Shown piece by piece: positions 41,515-53,224 of a DNA stretch of 64,000 bases. This stretch comes from Aplectana chamaeleonis (taxonomy: Eukaryota > Nematoda > Chromadorea > Rhabditida > Cosmocercidae): the NCBI GenBank assembly GCA_029168955.1, contig JAPDOI010001482.1, positions 62,001 through 126,000 of the forward strand, in the 5' to 3' direction. The notes below the pieces were generated by a model. The model saw only the letters and a program-made list of their open reading frames with translations. It had not been told where the DNA came from and ran no database searches. The position numbers were made by a program, and so were the translations under genes. Within the stretch, counting starts at the first letter, position 1; every line of letters begins with the position of its first letter.

Positions 41515-42087
41515 TTAGATCCGAATCAAAAAATCGGATACCTCCGGATTTCGGATAACTCTCCAAAAATCCAAAGGTCGCGAGATATCAATATCCGACT
41601 CAAACGGATAGATTCAAAATAGCAATTCCGGATGATCCGAGTCATTCGGATAGGGAGGCTAGACGGATAGTCGGATCTCGGATCAATCCGGAAAATTACG
41701 TTTTTTCGGTTATTCGGAGTTTGGATCACTGGGATTTCGACCATTTTTCGAAGAGCCGGGGTCATATTCGCCAATAACCCGCCGTGGGTAGTCGAAGGGG
41801 TAAATGAGGTGAAATTTCAGTACAAAACGCGCGCTCCACGGCCACCTCTTCGCCTCCTTGGCTTCCCTCGCGACCGCCGGAATTTTTCAGAATAGCATAG
41901 CTGAAAAATGGCCGCTTCGCGATGGAGATCTTTAATCTTTGCAGTGATATCGATACGTAACACAGTTTGCATTTTCATCTTACATGGTGTAAGATAGGTT
42001 GATCTGCTCCTCTCGCCGCGCGCAGTATCATCCCTTCCGCTTTCCTTCGACTACCCTCGGCGGGTTGTTGGCAGAATACGACCCCGG
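41515..42087. repeat. ATCCGA-rich tract and CCGGGGTCATATTCGCC inverted pair, copy 1
   Basis: From 41,515 to about 41,740 the words GGAT, ATCCGA and TCGGAT recur at irregular spacing. An inverted pair follows: CCGGGGTCATATTCGCCAAT (41,755) and, around 42,043-42,087, CTTCGACTACCCTCGGCGGG continuing to a GAATACGACCCCGG end. This delimits a ~330-bp foldback. No gene. Confidence 0.6.
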
Positions 42088-42195
42088 AATCCGAATATCC
42101 GGAGTCGGATAAAAGATAGTATTATAATTCCAAAAGTCTATTCGAAAATCGATATTCTAAGGCGAAAATGCTCCGAAAAAAAGTTTCTTCCACCT

Positions 42196-43104
42196 TAGGG
42201 GCTATCCATACTTCCAACCTCTCGCTCTTTGCCAGACCGGTTCGCGCGGAAAAATGATGAGTATGAATAAAAACACGACCACCTGCCGCTCCTCCCGCCT
42301 CTCCCGTACCTCCTGCCCCCCGCCACAGTGGTGTCTCTGGAGCATTGCATACTCCCGTCTTACTCCGCACCGCCGAGGCGTTTCATTTGTTAGTAGCATT
42401 ACTTGTTGCACTTCAAATTACGTCGTATAAGTGTAGCGGGGCTTCAGTGAAAGCGCTCAATACGCCGTAGAAAGTGTGCGGGACCCAATTAAAAAGTAGC
42501 GCCCGGACGCCGTAGAAAGTGTGCGGGACCCAAGTGAAAGTGCGCAGGACGCCGTAGAAAGTGTGAGGGACCCAAGTGACAGTGCGCCGAACGCCGTAGA
42601 AAGTGGGCGGGACCCAAGTAAAAGTGCGCAGGACGCCGTAGAAAGTGTACGGGACCCAAGGGGGAGCGCAGGACGCCGTAGAAAGCATATGGATCAATCT
42701 TAACTCAAATCTAGGAGGAGGGGGCCACCCAGCATTCAATCCTAAAAATAAGTTGCCTCTGATATCGGCTTTCCTATAGCGTTATCAGTCATTGTCTATT
42801 TAGAAATCTGCTTAGAATCCATCCCTGGATAGCCTTTACATACATGTTGAACAAAACCAACATATTCTTATCCAAACTTCCTATCAAAGACCACCCGCAT
42901 CGCTTCCATTTCTAAAAACAAAACTCCACCGGGATTTTCCCGCATCTCTTGCTCTGGCAATGGCGATGTCTCTGGGAGTATTCATACTTCACTGGCCGGA
43001 GCGGGAGGAGCGGGTGGTCGTGTTTTCATTCAGTACTCACTCCCTTTTGCCAAGCAGACCGGTCTGGCAGAGCGAGGAAGGTTGGAAGTATGAATAGCCC
43101 CTTA
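42196..43104. mobile_element. Foldback element family 4 containing a satellite island, copy 1
   Basis: The outer ends pair: AGGGGCTATCCATACTTCC at 42,196 with GGAAGTATGAATAGCCCCTT near 43,086-43,105, followed inward by CTCTTTGCCAGACCGGTT and GACCGGTCTGGCAGAGCG. The middle holds six degenerate 42-bp satellite units in + orientation (42,462-42,686). The partner is 55,007-55,860. Confidence 0.7.
42462..42686 (+). repeat. 42-bp satellite island, copy 1
   Basis: About five and a half units related to the main satellite, in + orientation, opposite to the adjoining arrays. They carry AAGTGAAAGTGCGCAGGAC, AAGTGACAGTGCGCCGAAC and AAGTAAAAGTGCGCAGGAC in the second half, that is CCCAAGT instead of CCCAAAT, a subfamily marker not seen in the main array. 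The end reads GCCGTAGAAAGCATATGG. The first unit is disrupted by insertions. Confidence 0.88.
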
Positions 43105-43379
43105 CTATGACAAAAAGAACTCATTGATAATCATCTTTATCTCCGGAATACTTGCAAACCAAACAGATGTGATCACTTTTTTAGAAAATCTATCTCAAAG
43201 TGAGTGTAATGTTAAAGCATTAGTATAGATGAGTACCATGAGTATCAGTCCTTCCCATCGATTTCCTGTAAATACCCGCGAGGTTCCTGTCTAATCCACT
43301 CCAAGACAGGATTTGCTCCGTTCGATCAATACACGACATGGTTTTGGGAGCTTCTATCATACCCTTTAATGCGCTATAA

Positions 43380-43866
43380 AGGGGTATGGCATACTTTATG
43401 CGACACACTGTCGCGCGTCGCTTTGCATAGCGACACCGACCGCCTGTCGCGGAGCTTTCCACCCTTTAGGCGTAGCGCATATTTCTGCCGTGACGAGCGA
43501 CGCGACATAATGCCGGTTGTCATCTAAATCGACCGGAAAATCGTGCATATTGCTGATATGCACTGTCGCGGTCGCGCGTTGCGGGAAAGTATGCACTAGG
43601 CCCTGAACCTGTCGCTGTCGCAGTGTGCCGCAAGTCACTTCGGCCTGCGACAGTGGCAGCGACAGGTAACTTCGACCCATTCGCGCAGTGTGTCAGCACC
43701 CCCGCGTCGTGTCATAAGCGTTGCGACACGCGCGATAACTGGTGCCTACGACGACCGATGCCGTTGCTGTTACTATGGCGCAGGTCCCGCAAAGCCAGAT
43801 TTGTAAGCTAGACTGCATGCCTGTCGGTCATGACAGCGGCAAAGCAGTTATACCATGAATTCCCTA
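43380..43866. mobile_element. Inverted-repeat element family 5, copy 1
   Basis: The left end is AGGGGTATGGCATACTTTAT. The right end, TATACCATGAATTCCCTAGG near 43,849-43,868, is degraded by apparent insertions. The interior is dense in TGTCGC/GCGACA words, as in family 2. The better copy is 56,119-56,554. Confidence 0.6.
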
Positions 43867-44337
43867 GGAGCCTTTCAGAGTGGGGTCGCAGCGAAACTCG
43901 CTGTCGCGGATAGACGGTGTGAATGATGCGGGGGGGGTTGCTAATCATTGCCAAAGTGCGACAGGGGGCGACTGCCGCGATTTGAGAGTGCGTGAGCTAG
44001 CACCGCGACGTGGCAGCAACGGCGCGCGATGAAAATGATTTCTGACCATTTTTTGTCAGCTGTCGCTGCACCGTTCCGCCGTGTAGTTTCTTTTTTATTT
44101 GCTTTGATGTTCCTTTGTTAGTACTCTGTCCATTCACTCTCTATAAAATATTTATTTCCTTTAGTTCACTGTTTTTCTTAATCAGACAAAACGGCGGCGA
44201 AGAGGTAAGAGACGCAGAGCCAGAAATAAGATTCGGCGACAAGTCATGGTCACGCCCAATTTCTCTCGCTCTGGAGAGCGACGCCGAGAATTTCGCAGCG
44301 ATGCCACTCCGAAAGGCCCTATACTTTAGAGTGAGGA
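43867..44337. other. Spacer, copy 1: no gene seen
   Basis: Begins with CTTTCAGAGTGGGGTCGCAG and contains more TGTCGC words up to about 44,080, then AT-rich sequence and a GAGAGCGACGCCGAGAATTTC block. Short open frames here have no recognisable family. The partner is 56,555-56,997. Confidence 0.6.
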
Positions 44338-44866
44338 TCGGATATTCGAGTTCGAATAAATATTCGAATTTTCCGAACGAATTTTTATTCGAACATTCGA
44401 ATATTCGAAAAGTGTGAATATTTGAACATTATTCGAATTCGACTATTCGCAAAAGATTAAAATTCGAACATTATTCGGTTTCGACTATTCGTAAAGGTGA
44501 AATTCGAACATTATTCGAATTCGACTATTCGGAAAAGGTGAATATTCGAACATTATTCGAATTCGACTATCCGGGAAAGGTGAAAATTCGAACATTATTC
44601 GAATTCGACTATTCGGGAAAGGTGAAAATTCGAACTTTATTCGAATTCGACTACTCGGAAAAGGTGAATATTCGAATATCATTCGAATTCGACTACTCGC
44701 AAAAGGTGAAAATTCGAACATTATTCGAATTCGACTATTCGGAAAAGGTGAATATTCGAATATTATTCGAATTCGACTATTCGGAAAAGGTGAATATTCG
44801 AACATTATTCAAATTCGATTATTCTCAGAGGCGAATATTCGAACGTTATTCGAATTTGAATTCCTG
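44338..44866. repeat. ATTCGAA minisatellite, 42-bp period, copy 1
   Basis: About eleven units containing TTATTCGAATTCGACTATTC and AAAGGTGAATATTCGAAC. TCGACTAT recurs exactly 42 bp apart (44,521 and 44,563). Both strands show open 14-residue periodic frames (FEFDYSEKVNIRTL on +), which follow from the period and are not evidence of a gene. The unit is unrelated in sequence to the main satellite. Confidence 0.92.
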
Positions 44867-45560
44867 AGCTGATTTAACAAAAAATATGAAAATCAGCTCC
44901 GTATGAAGGAATCGACATACCTTTCAAGACTTAATTCAATTTCTTCACTACTCCATTGTTCCATTTTTCCGAACGCAAGAGCTAAATTTTTTCCCGACTC
45001 CGTCTGATGAGGCCACTAGGGCGGTTCTAACAGGGGGAGGAGCCACATGGCAATCAAACTTGGCCACGCCCATTTTTTCATGCCGCCGCGCAATGCAATG
45101 ATAACACCAACCATAGCTTCGTTGGGTGGAGCCATGTACTCCACCAGCCTTCACCCCTGGGCAGGTGAAGTGGGGAACCTTCATCATTGGGAGAACCAGT
45201 GACAACCAGTGAAACGCCCCGAAAAAGAATGAAAGTGACCCAACACTCATGCAAGTCATTTTCAAGATTGGGTGGGTGTCACTGCCGATTTTTCGTTCAT
45301 AACTTTTTTGTGCTCAAAGATAGACCTTTGGTTAAAGTTGTTCTCGGTATTCACCTATAATTTTGCATTGAAAAACGCTTTCAGTTTTGAAAAATAAGTT
45401 CTCCTTCTTCAAGCCGGAATTCAGTTTATAAAGTGCATTTTTTCGACTGAAATTATCGGTTTTTCGTCCATAACTTTCTGTGCTTAGAGGTCGACCTTTG
45501 GTGAAGCTTGTTTTCAAAATCTCGATGGAATCCTGCGTAAACTTGTGCTTCCAGTTTGGA
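44867..45560. other. Duplication-copy tail, copy 1: no gene; GGGCGTGGCC motif
   Basis: Near-identical to 57,525-58,218, and much cleaner than the rest of copy 1. It holds the motif TTGGCCACGCCCATTTTTTC followed by GCCGCCGCGCAATGC (45,060-45,098), related to ends of elements at 59.5 and 61.6 kb. From about 45,290 it enters diverged ~150-170-bp tandem units beginning CGTTCATAACTTTTTTG and CGTCCATAACTTTC. Ends abruptly at the satellite. Confidence 0.7.
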
Positions 45561-48500
45561 CGCGCTGTTATTTGGGCCCCACCCACTTTCTCCGGCGTTC
45601 TGCGCACTCTCATTCGGGTCCCACACACTTTCTACGGCGTCCTACGCACACCCATTTGAGTCCCGCACACTTTCTACGGCGTTCTGTTCACACTCATTCG
45701 GGTCCCACACACTTTCTACGGCGTTCTGTACGCACCCATTTGGGTCCCGCACACTTTCTACGGCGTTCTGCGCACACCCATTTGGGTCCCGCACACTTTC
45801 TACGGCGTTCTGTTCACACTCATTCGGGTCCCACGCACTTTCTACGGCGTTCTGCGCACACCCATTTGGGTTCGACACACTTTCTACCGCGTTCTCTGCA
45901 CTCTCATTCGGGTCCCACACACTTTCTATGGCGTTCTGCGCACACCAATTTGGGTCCCGCACACTTTCTACGGCGTTCTGTTCACACTCATTTGGGTCCC
46001 AAACACGTTCTACGACGTCCTGCGCACTCTCATTTGGGTCCCACACACTTTCTACGGCGTCCGACGCACTGTTGTTTGGGTCCCACACACTTTCTACGGC
46101 GTCTGGCGCACTGTTATTTGGATCCCACACACTTTCTACGGCGTTCTGCGCACACCCATTTGGGTCCCGCACACTTTCTACGGCGTTCTGTTCACACTCA
46201 TTCGGGTCCCACCCACTTTCTACGGAGTTCTGTGCGCACCCATTTGGGTCCCGCACACTTTCTACGGCGTCCTGCGCACTCTCATTTGGGTCCCACACAC
46301 TATCTACGGCGTCCGACGCACTGTTATTTGGGTCCCACACACTTTCTACGGCGTTCTGTGCACACCCATTTGGGTCCCGCACACTTTCTGCGGCGTTCTG
46401 TTCACTCTCATTTGGGTCCCACACACTTTCTACGGCGTCCTGCGCACTCTCATTTGGGTCCCACACACTTTCTATGGCGTCCGACGCACTGTTATTTGGG
46501 TCCCACACACTTTCTACGGCGTTCTGCGCACGCCCATTTGGGTCCCGCACACTTTCTACGGCGTCCTGCGCACTCTCATTCGGGTCCTACGCACTTTCTA
46601 CGGCGTTCTGCGCACACCCATTTGGGTTCGACACACTTTCTACCGCGTTCTGTGCATTCTCATTCGGGTCCCACACACTTTCTACGGCGTCCTACGCACT
46701 GTTATTTGGGTCCCACACACTTTCTACGGCGTTCTGTGCACACCCATTTGGGTCCCGCACACTTTCTGCGGCGTTCTGTTCACTCTCATTTGGGTCCCAC
46801 ACACGTTCTACGGCGTCTTGCGCACTCTCATTCGGGTCCCACACACTTTCTACGGCGTCCGACGCACTGTTATTTGGGTCCCACACACTTTCTACGGCGT
46901 TCTGCGCACACCCATTTGAGTCCCGCACACTTTCTACGGCGTTCTGTTCACACTCATTCGGGTCCCACACACTTTCTACGGCGTTCTGTGCGCACCCATT
47001 TGGGTCCCGCACACTTTCTACGGCGTCCTGCGCACTCTCATTTGGGTCCCACACACTATCTACGGCGTCCGACGCACTGTTATTTGGGTCCCGCACACCT
47101 TCTACGGCGTTCTGTTCACACTCATTTGGGTCCCACACACTTTCTAGGGCGTCCGACGCACTGTTATTTGGGTCCCACACACTTTCTACGGCGTTCTGCG
47201 CCCACCCATTTGGGTCCCGCACACTTTCTACGGCGTTCTGTTCACACTCATTTGGGTCCCACACACTTTCTACGGCGTTCTGTGCGCACCCATTTGGGTC
47301 CCGCACACTTTCTACGGCGTCCTGCGCACTCTCATTTGGGTCCCACACACTATCTACGGCGTCCGACGCACTGTTATTTGGGTCCCACACACCTTCTACG
47401 GCGTTCTGTTCACACTCATTTGGGTCCCACACACTTTCTGCGGCGTTGTGTTCACTCTCATTTGGGTCCCACACACGTTCTACGGCGTCCTACGCACTGT
47501 TATTTGGGTCCCACACACTTTCTACGGCGTTCTGTTCACACTCATTTGGGTCCCACACACTTCTAGGGCGTACGACGCACTGTTATTTGGGTCCCACACA
47601 CTTTCTACGGCGTCCTGTGCGTACCCATTTGGGTCCCGCACACTTTCTCCGGCGTTCTGTTCACTCTCATTTGGGTCCCACACACGCTCTACGGCGTCCG
47701 ACGCACTGGTATTTGGGTCCCACACACCTTCTACGGCGTTCTGTTCACACTCGTTTGGGTCCCACACACTTTCTAGGGCGTCCGACGCACTGTTATTTGG
47801 GTCCCACACACTTTCTACGGCGTTCTGTGCACACCCATTTGGGTCCCGCACACTTTCTGCGGCGTTCTGTTCACACTCATTCGGGTCCCACACACTTTCT
47901 ACGGCGTTCTGTGCGCACCCATTTGGGTCCCGCACACTTTCTACGGCGTCCTGCGCACTCTCATTTGGGTCCCACACACTATCTACGGCGTCCGACGCAC
48001 TGTTATTTGGGTCCCACACACCTTCTACGGCGTTCTGTTCACACTCATTTGGGTCCCACACACTTTCTAGGGCGTACGACGCACTGTTATTTGGGTCCCA
48101 CACACTTTCTACGGCGTTCTGCGCACACCCATTTGGGTCCCGCACACTTTCTACGGCGTTCTGTTCACACTCATTCGGGTCGCACACACTTTCTAGGGCG
48201 TCCGACGCACTGTTATTTGGGTCCCACACACTTTCTACGGCGTTCTGCGCACACCCATTTGGGTCCCGCACACTTTCTACGGCGTTCTGTTCACACTCAT
48301 TCGGGTCGCACACACTTTCTAGGGCGTACGACGCACCGTTATTTGGGTCCCACACACTTTACGGCGTTCTGCGCACACCCATTTGGGTCCCGCACACTTT
48401 CTACGGCGTTCTGTTCACACTCATTCGGGCCGCAATACACACTTTCTAGGGCGTCCGACGCACTGTTATTTGGGTCTCCACACACTTTCTACGGCGTTCT

Positions 48501-49424
48501 GCGCACACCCATTTGGTCCCGCACACTTTCTACGGCGTCCTGTTCACTCATTCGGGTCGCACACACTTTCTAGGGCGTACGACGCACTGTTATTTGGGTC
48601 CCACACACTTTCTACGGCGTTCTGCGCACACCCATTTGGGTCCCGCACACTTTCTACGGCGTTCTGTTCACACTCATTCGGGTCGCACACACTTTCTAGG
48701 CGTCCGACGCCCTGTTATTTGGGTCCCACACACCTTCTACGGCGTTCTGTTCACACTCATTTGGGTCCCACACACTTTCTAGGGCGTCCGACGCACTGTT
48801 ATTTGGGTCCCACACACTTTCTACGGCGTTCTGCGCACACCCATTTGGGTCCCGCACACTTTCTACGGCGTTCTGTTCACACTCATTTGGGTCCCACACA
48901 CTATCTACGGCGTCCGACGCACTGTTATTTGGGTCCCACACACCTTCTACGGCGTTCTGTTCACACTCATTTGGGTCCCACACACTTTCTAGGGCGTACG
49001 ACGCACTGTTATTTGGGTCCCACACACTTTCTACGGCGTTCTGCGCACACCCATTTGGGTCCCGCACACTTTCTACGGCGTTCTGTTCACACTCATTCGG
49101 GTCGCACACACTTTCTACGGCGTTCTGTGCGCACCCATTTGGGTCCCGCACACTTTCTACGGCGTCCTGCGCACTCTCATTTGGGTCCCACACACTATCT
49201 ACGGCGTCCGACGCACTGTTATTTGGGTCCCACACACCTTCTACGACGTTCTGTTCACACTCATTCGGGTCCCACACACTTTCTACGGCGTCCGACGCAC
49301 TGTTATTTGGGTCCCACCCACTTTCTACGGCGTTCTGCGCACACCCATTTGGGTCCCGCAATAATTTTCTACGGCGTGCCCTGTTCACACTCATTTACAC
49401 GGTCCCACATTACACCTTATCTAC
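45561..49424 (-). repeat. 42-bp satellite array, inverted, second copy
   Basis: About 92 units on the minus strand in good register. The left part is a mixed order of units that matches 31,402 onwards. From about 47,100 the array moves into a 126-bp trimer order, best seen at 48,060-48,340: TTTCTAGGGCG at 48,193 and at 48,319, exactly 126 bp apart. In minus-strand translation the trimer reads SVWDPNNSASDALE, SVCDPNECEQNAVE, SVRDPNGCAQNAVE. The right edge reads CACGGTCCCACATTACACC and CTTATCTAC, degraded, before the foldback element at 49,425. Confidence 0.94.
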
Positions 49425-51447
49425 CTGAATGGATGCGACAGTATTCTCCACCCGTTAGCGCAAGCGTATCGTACGCCGCGCAGCTCGATCAATCGTTCAA
49501 CGTGCGCGTTCAGGTGAACTACGGAGTTGTTTTGTCCTGTAGGAGACCCAATGGAAGCGATCTGCAGCGTGTCCTGTAGGAGACCGCTTCGCTTTAGTTC
49601 GGTCTCCTACGGGACAAAACAGCCTCGTGGGAGACGCTCATCGTCGCCTTTCTGGGACAATGCGCCAGTTGCGGAGTGGCGTGTGACTTCACTCAGTGAA
49701 TTTGCCAGGAGACGTTTTGTTACCCCAGAAATGTCGAAAACTGTTTGTTTTTCGTCGAATTCATAAATAAGCAGGCGGGGTTGGTTCTTGTTTTACATCT
49801 GTAGGCCCCGTCATAGTCTGCCGAAAACCGGCCGTCCTAGTTCACGCGGTCGATATGTATGAGAAACATGCAAAACTGGATGGGATGAAGTGATAAAAAT
49901 CATTCCCAACTGATAGAATCCAACCTTCTGTAGACCGTCGGAGGTCGTATCAGGTGGATCTGTATCATTCGAGACGGTTTTTATCAGTTGAGGTCGATTT
50001 TTTTCAGATCATAGGGCGATTTCTATTATTCGAGGACGACTTTTATCAGTTGAAGATGATTTTATCGCTTCATTTCTGAAAGTTTAGGTTCCTGACAAAA
50101 GTAAAGATTTGGCATGGCCTTTTTTTTTCGAAAAATTAGCATTATACTCAGGTAAAAGGGGAAGGTAAAGAAAAATGAAAAAAGTTTTGAAATATTCCCG
50201 AGAAGGATTTGGCGTAGAATAATTTGATTTTTGGGAAATGTAGTGAAATAGTTGAAAGTATGATTTGGCAGTCGAGTTTGAACCAAATATTGATAAGAGT
50301 TGTGCAAAATGAGAGATCGCATTGTATAAGCTTATCCGTAGAACATATCAAAGCAAAATCACGCGTGATATGGAACAAACAATTGATTTTACTTCACTTA
50401 ATATGTGAAGACCGCGGCATTACAGCTCCCGAACGAGCTTTTACTACTTGCCTTATCACGCGTGATTTTACTTCGATATGTTCTACGGATAAGCTTATAC
50501 AATGCGATCTCTCGTTTTGCACAACTCTTATCAATAGTTGGTTGGAACTCGACTGCCAAATCATACTTTCAACTACTATTCTATTGACTATTATCATACT
50601 TTCAACTATTTCACTACATTTCCCAAAAATCAAATTATTCTAAGCCAAATCGTTCTCAGGAATATTTCAGAACTTTTTTCATTTTTCTTTACCTTCCCCT
50701 TTTACCTGAGTATAATTCTAATTTTTCGAAAAAAAAGGCCATGCCAAATCTTTACTTTTGTCAGGAACCTAAACTTTCAGAAATGAAGCGATAAAAATCA
50801 TCTTCAACTGATGAAAGTCGTCCTCGAATAATAGAAATCGCCCTATGATCTGAAAAAAATCGACCTCAACTGATAAAAACCGTCTCGAATGATACAAATC
50901 CACCTGATACGACCTCCGACGGTCTACAGAAGGTTGGATTCTATCAGTTAGGAATGATTTTTATCACTTCATCCCATCCAGTTTTGCGTGTTTCTCATAC
51001 ATATCGACCGCGTGGGACTAGGACGGCCGGTTTTCGGCAGACTATGACGGGGGCCTTACAGATGTAAAACAAGAACCAACCCCGCCTGCTTATTTATGAA
51101 TTCGACGAAAAACAAACAGTTTTCGACATTTCTGGGGTAACAAAACGTCTCCTAGCCGGAATTCAACTGAGTGGGAAGTCACACGCCACTCCGCAACTGG
51201 CAGCGGACTCCTACAGGAGAAAACGACGATCGAGGTCTCCCACAGGAGCTGTTTTGTCCCGTAGGAGACCGAACTAAAGCGAAGCGGTCTCCTTCAGGAC
51301 ACGCTGCAGCATCGCTTCCATTGGGTCTCCTACAGGACAAAACAACTCCGGTAGTTCACCTGGAACGCGCACGTTGAACGATTGATCGAACTCGCGCGGC
51401 GTACGATACGCTTGCGCAACGGGTGGAGAACCGGTTCGCCCATTCAG
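49425..51447. mobile_element. Long foldback element, copy 2
   Basis: This is the better-preserved copy of the element at 36,314. Arms 49,425-50,369 and 50,455-51,447 pair through most of their length, around an 85-bp spacer. The left end CTGAATGG pairs with the right end CCATTCAG. Near the ends are ACTCCTACAGGAG- and GTCTCCTACGGGAC-type palindromic sites. The left end directly abuts the 42-bp satellite, as in copy 1, so either the element inserted in the satellite or the satellite spread up to it. No coding capacity is visible. Confidence 0.85.
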
Positions 51448-52455
51448 GTTCACACACCCTTCATTGATTGGATTGGGGTGCTTTGGAGACGAGTTCCTCT
51501 TTTCCTTGAGAAATGGGGAAGAAGGCTATTGGGGCTTTATCCTGATTAAACTTTGCCGTTGAATCAATTGTCAACGGGGAAGTGTGAAAATCATGCTTCG
51601 ATTTTAAAGAATTCGAAAACTTGGCAATTTTGGCTAGATTCCAGCAACCGTTATTTAAAATTCCTCCAAGCTACCGTACAAGTTCCGGTCTCCTACAGGA
51701 GAAGAATAGACTCCTACAGGAGAAACCAGGACTCCTATCGCAGGGGAGAGGAATCCCAGCGGACTCCGTAGGAGCGACGCTTTTAATTTACGGGCAGGAC
51801 TACGGTAGCCCTGCGGAGAAAATGATCGGCATGGGCGTGCGTGTCGGTTTACGCGACGTTATTGACCTGAATAGTACAGGGAAATTTTAGAGCTCAAAAC
51901 GGAGGTAGGTTCGAAAATCCGCCGAAGCCTATCATAACGCCCACTAGACCCTGGTTCAAGAGCAGACTTGTAGAGCAACCCAGGGACAAGGATGCCATTG
52001 TCCCGGACCTCGACGGAGCTACGTCCCCCCACAACTATCTAGATCCCCCTCACTCGGGCGAATAAATATTCCACAAACTTGGGACCGGAAACTTTTGAAG
52101 ACATTGAAGCATTCTTTAATTTGAGCACGTTTTTTTCTCGGAAGAGGGGCACACATTGGTTCCCGAAATGCCGCATTACGGGAAGAGACCGTAATTCGAC
52201 CACTCGGGGAACCATCATGCGCTCCCCGCCCAGAAAGTACGGCAACATACGAAAACCTAATCATACATTGGCCTAAATTCATGGAAGGTAAATAATGGAG
52301 CTGTAGCAGTGTACTGTAGCCGTTGCCGTAACAGCGCTCGAATCCTTTCGGGACCCACTGCATCAGAGAGAAAACGTATCAAATACATCTGCTCAGGAAT
52401 CTGGTGCTGAGCGAGGTACTCCACCACTAGAATTCTGAATATCTCACGTTGAGTA
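51448..52455. other. Spacer between elements, copy 2; CTCCTACAGGAG cluster, no gene
   Basis: This is the counterpart of 38,501-39,544. The palindromic cluster is at about 51,687-51,776, with TCTCCTACAGGAG, GACTCCTACAGGAG, GGACTCCTATCGCAGGGG and GGACTCCGTAGGAGCG. The same core occurs in both arms of the adjoining foldback (near 49,537, 49,576, 51,206 and 51,327), which links the cluster to that element family. No gene is recognised in the remainder. Confidence 0.7.
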
Positions 52456-53178
52456 TATAGTCAGGTCTGAGGCTTGTTTCCTCAGGAAAAAAGCATTTAA
52501 AACTCACCCACGGCTGCCGCGGTAGTCGCGTGCGCCGGCCCGCTATTCGATTCAGGCCGAGAGAAGAGCGCAGGAGTGCAAGTATGGAGCTTCGGGGGCC
52601 CGTTCTGCTCCCAAATAAATCCTAAGGACATTTTTATACCCCACGACAGGCCTGTCGCGGTCGCAGAACACTGCGACGTCGCTGTCGGTCAGGGCCAAGA
52701 AAGACCCGGCAGGGTACTCGATTTGGCTGGGCCGCTGTCGCTGACACCCGTAGCTGTCCGATGCATTACGACGGACAGCCGCGACAGCGACCGATTACCG
52801 CGCGGTTTCCACATTTCAGGCATAACATCTCCATTCGAGCCAGCGACAGCGACAGGTGCTGAGAACTGTTCCTGCGACAGCATTTTTTTACTGTGTGGGC
52901 CTGGTCCCGGCGCGATTCGTAACAGTTGACCGAACCTGTCGCGGTCGCAAACTTTTGGTATAACAATGGCGTAAGTATCGATCAAACGTGATTAGACATG
53001 TAATTGCAGATGCACATGTTTTATCACTTCGACAGCAATGCTTTAGCGTTAGAAGCCTATCGGGCCTCCGAAGCACTAAACCGCTTTTCAGAGCGCAGCC
53101 GATCAGCTTATCATACCGCCAGCCGCGGCTGAGATTTAAATGTTTTTTCTTGAGGGAACAAGCCACGGACGTAACTAT
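52456..53178. mobile_element. Inverted-repeat element family 1, interrupted, copy 2
   Basis: This is the second-copy partner of 39,545-40,290. The left end at 52,456 reads TATAGTCAGGTCTGAGGC and leads to TCCTCAGGAAAAAAGCATTT; the right end has TGTTTTTTCTTGAGGGAAC followed by AAGCCACGGACGTAACTATA. The ends match the complete compact copy at 61,833-61,998. A family-2 element sits between the arms at 52,629-52,970. Confidence 0.72.
52629..52970. mobile_element. Inverted-repeat element family 2 (TGTCGC-rich), copy 2a
   Basis: This is the cleaner copy of 39,720-40,076. The left end is ATTTTTATACCCCACGACAG and the right end TTTTGGTATAACAATGGC, with CCTGTCGCGGTCGCA near both ends and internal ACTGCGACGTCGCTGTCGG and CCGCGACAGCGAC pairings. 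It is nested in the family-1 element 52,456-53,178. Confidence 0.68.
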
Positions 53179-53224
53179 ACGAATACGAAAAAACGGGGTG
53201 GGTCGTAAAACTTCCGGGTCTAAG

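Larger units (their letters stand above)
31402..45560. repeat. Tandem segmental duplication, copy 1
   Basis: Copy 1 is about 14.2 kb: 4.9 kb of inverted 42-bp satellite followed by 9.25 kb of foldback-rich sequence (36,314-45,560). It begins near CGCACTGTTATTTGGGG (31,402), whose neighbourhood matches the satellite sequence just after the junction at 45,561 unit by unit, including TACGCACCCATTTGGG and TTTGAGTCCCGCAC variants. It ends at CCAGTTTGGA (45,560), where the sequence switches abruptly to satellite. Compared with copy 2 it is longer in both parts, mainly through scattered small insertions. Confidence 0.88.

Noticed and set aside
44485..44867. FEFDYSEKVNIRTL repeat frames on both strands (also 57,117-57,496)
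   Set aside because: They follow from the 42-bp period of the ATTCGAA minisatellite; equally open on the opposite strand.
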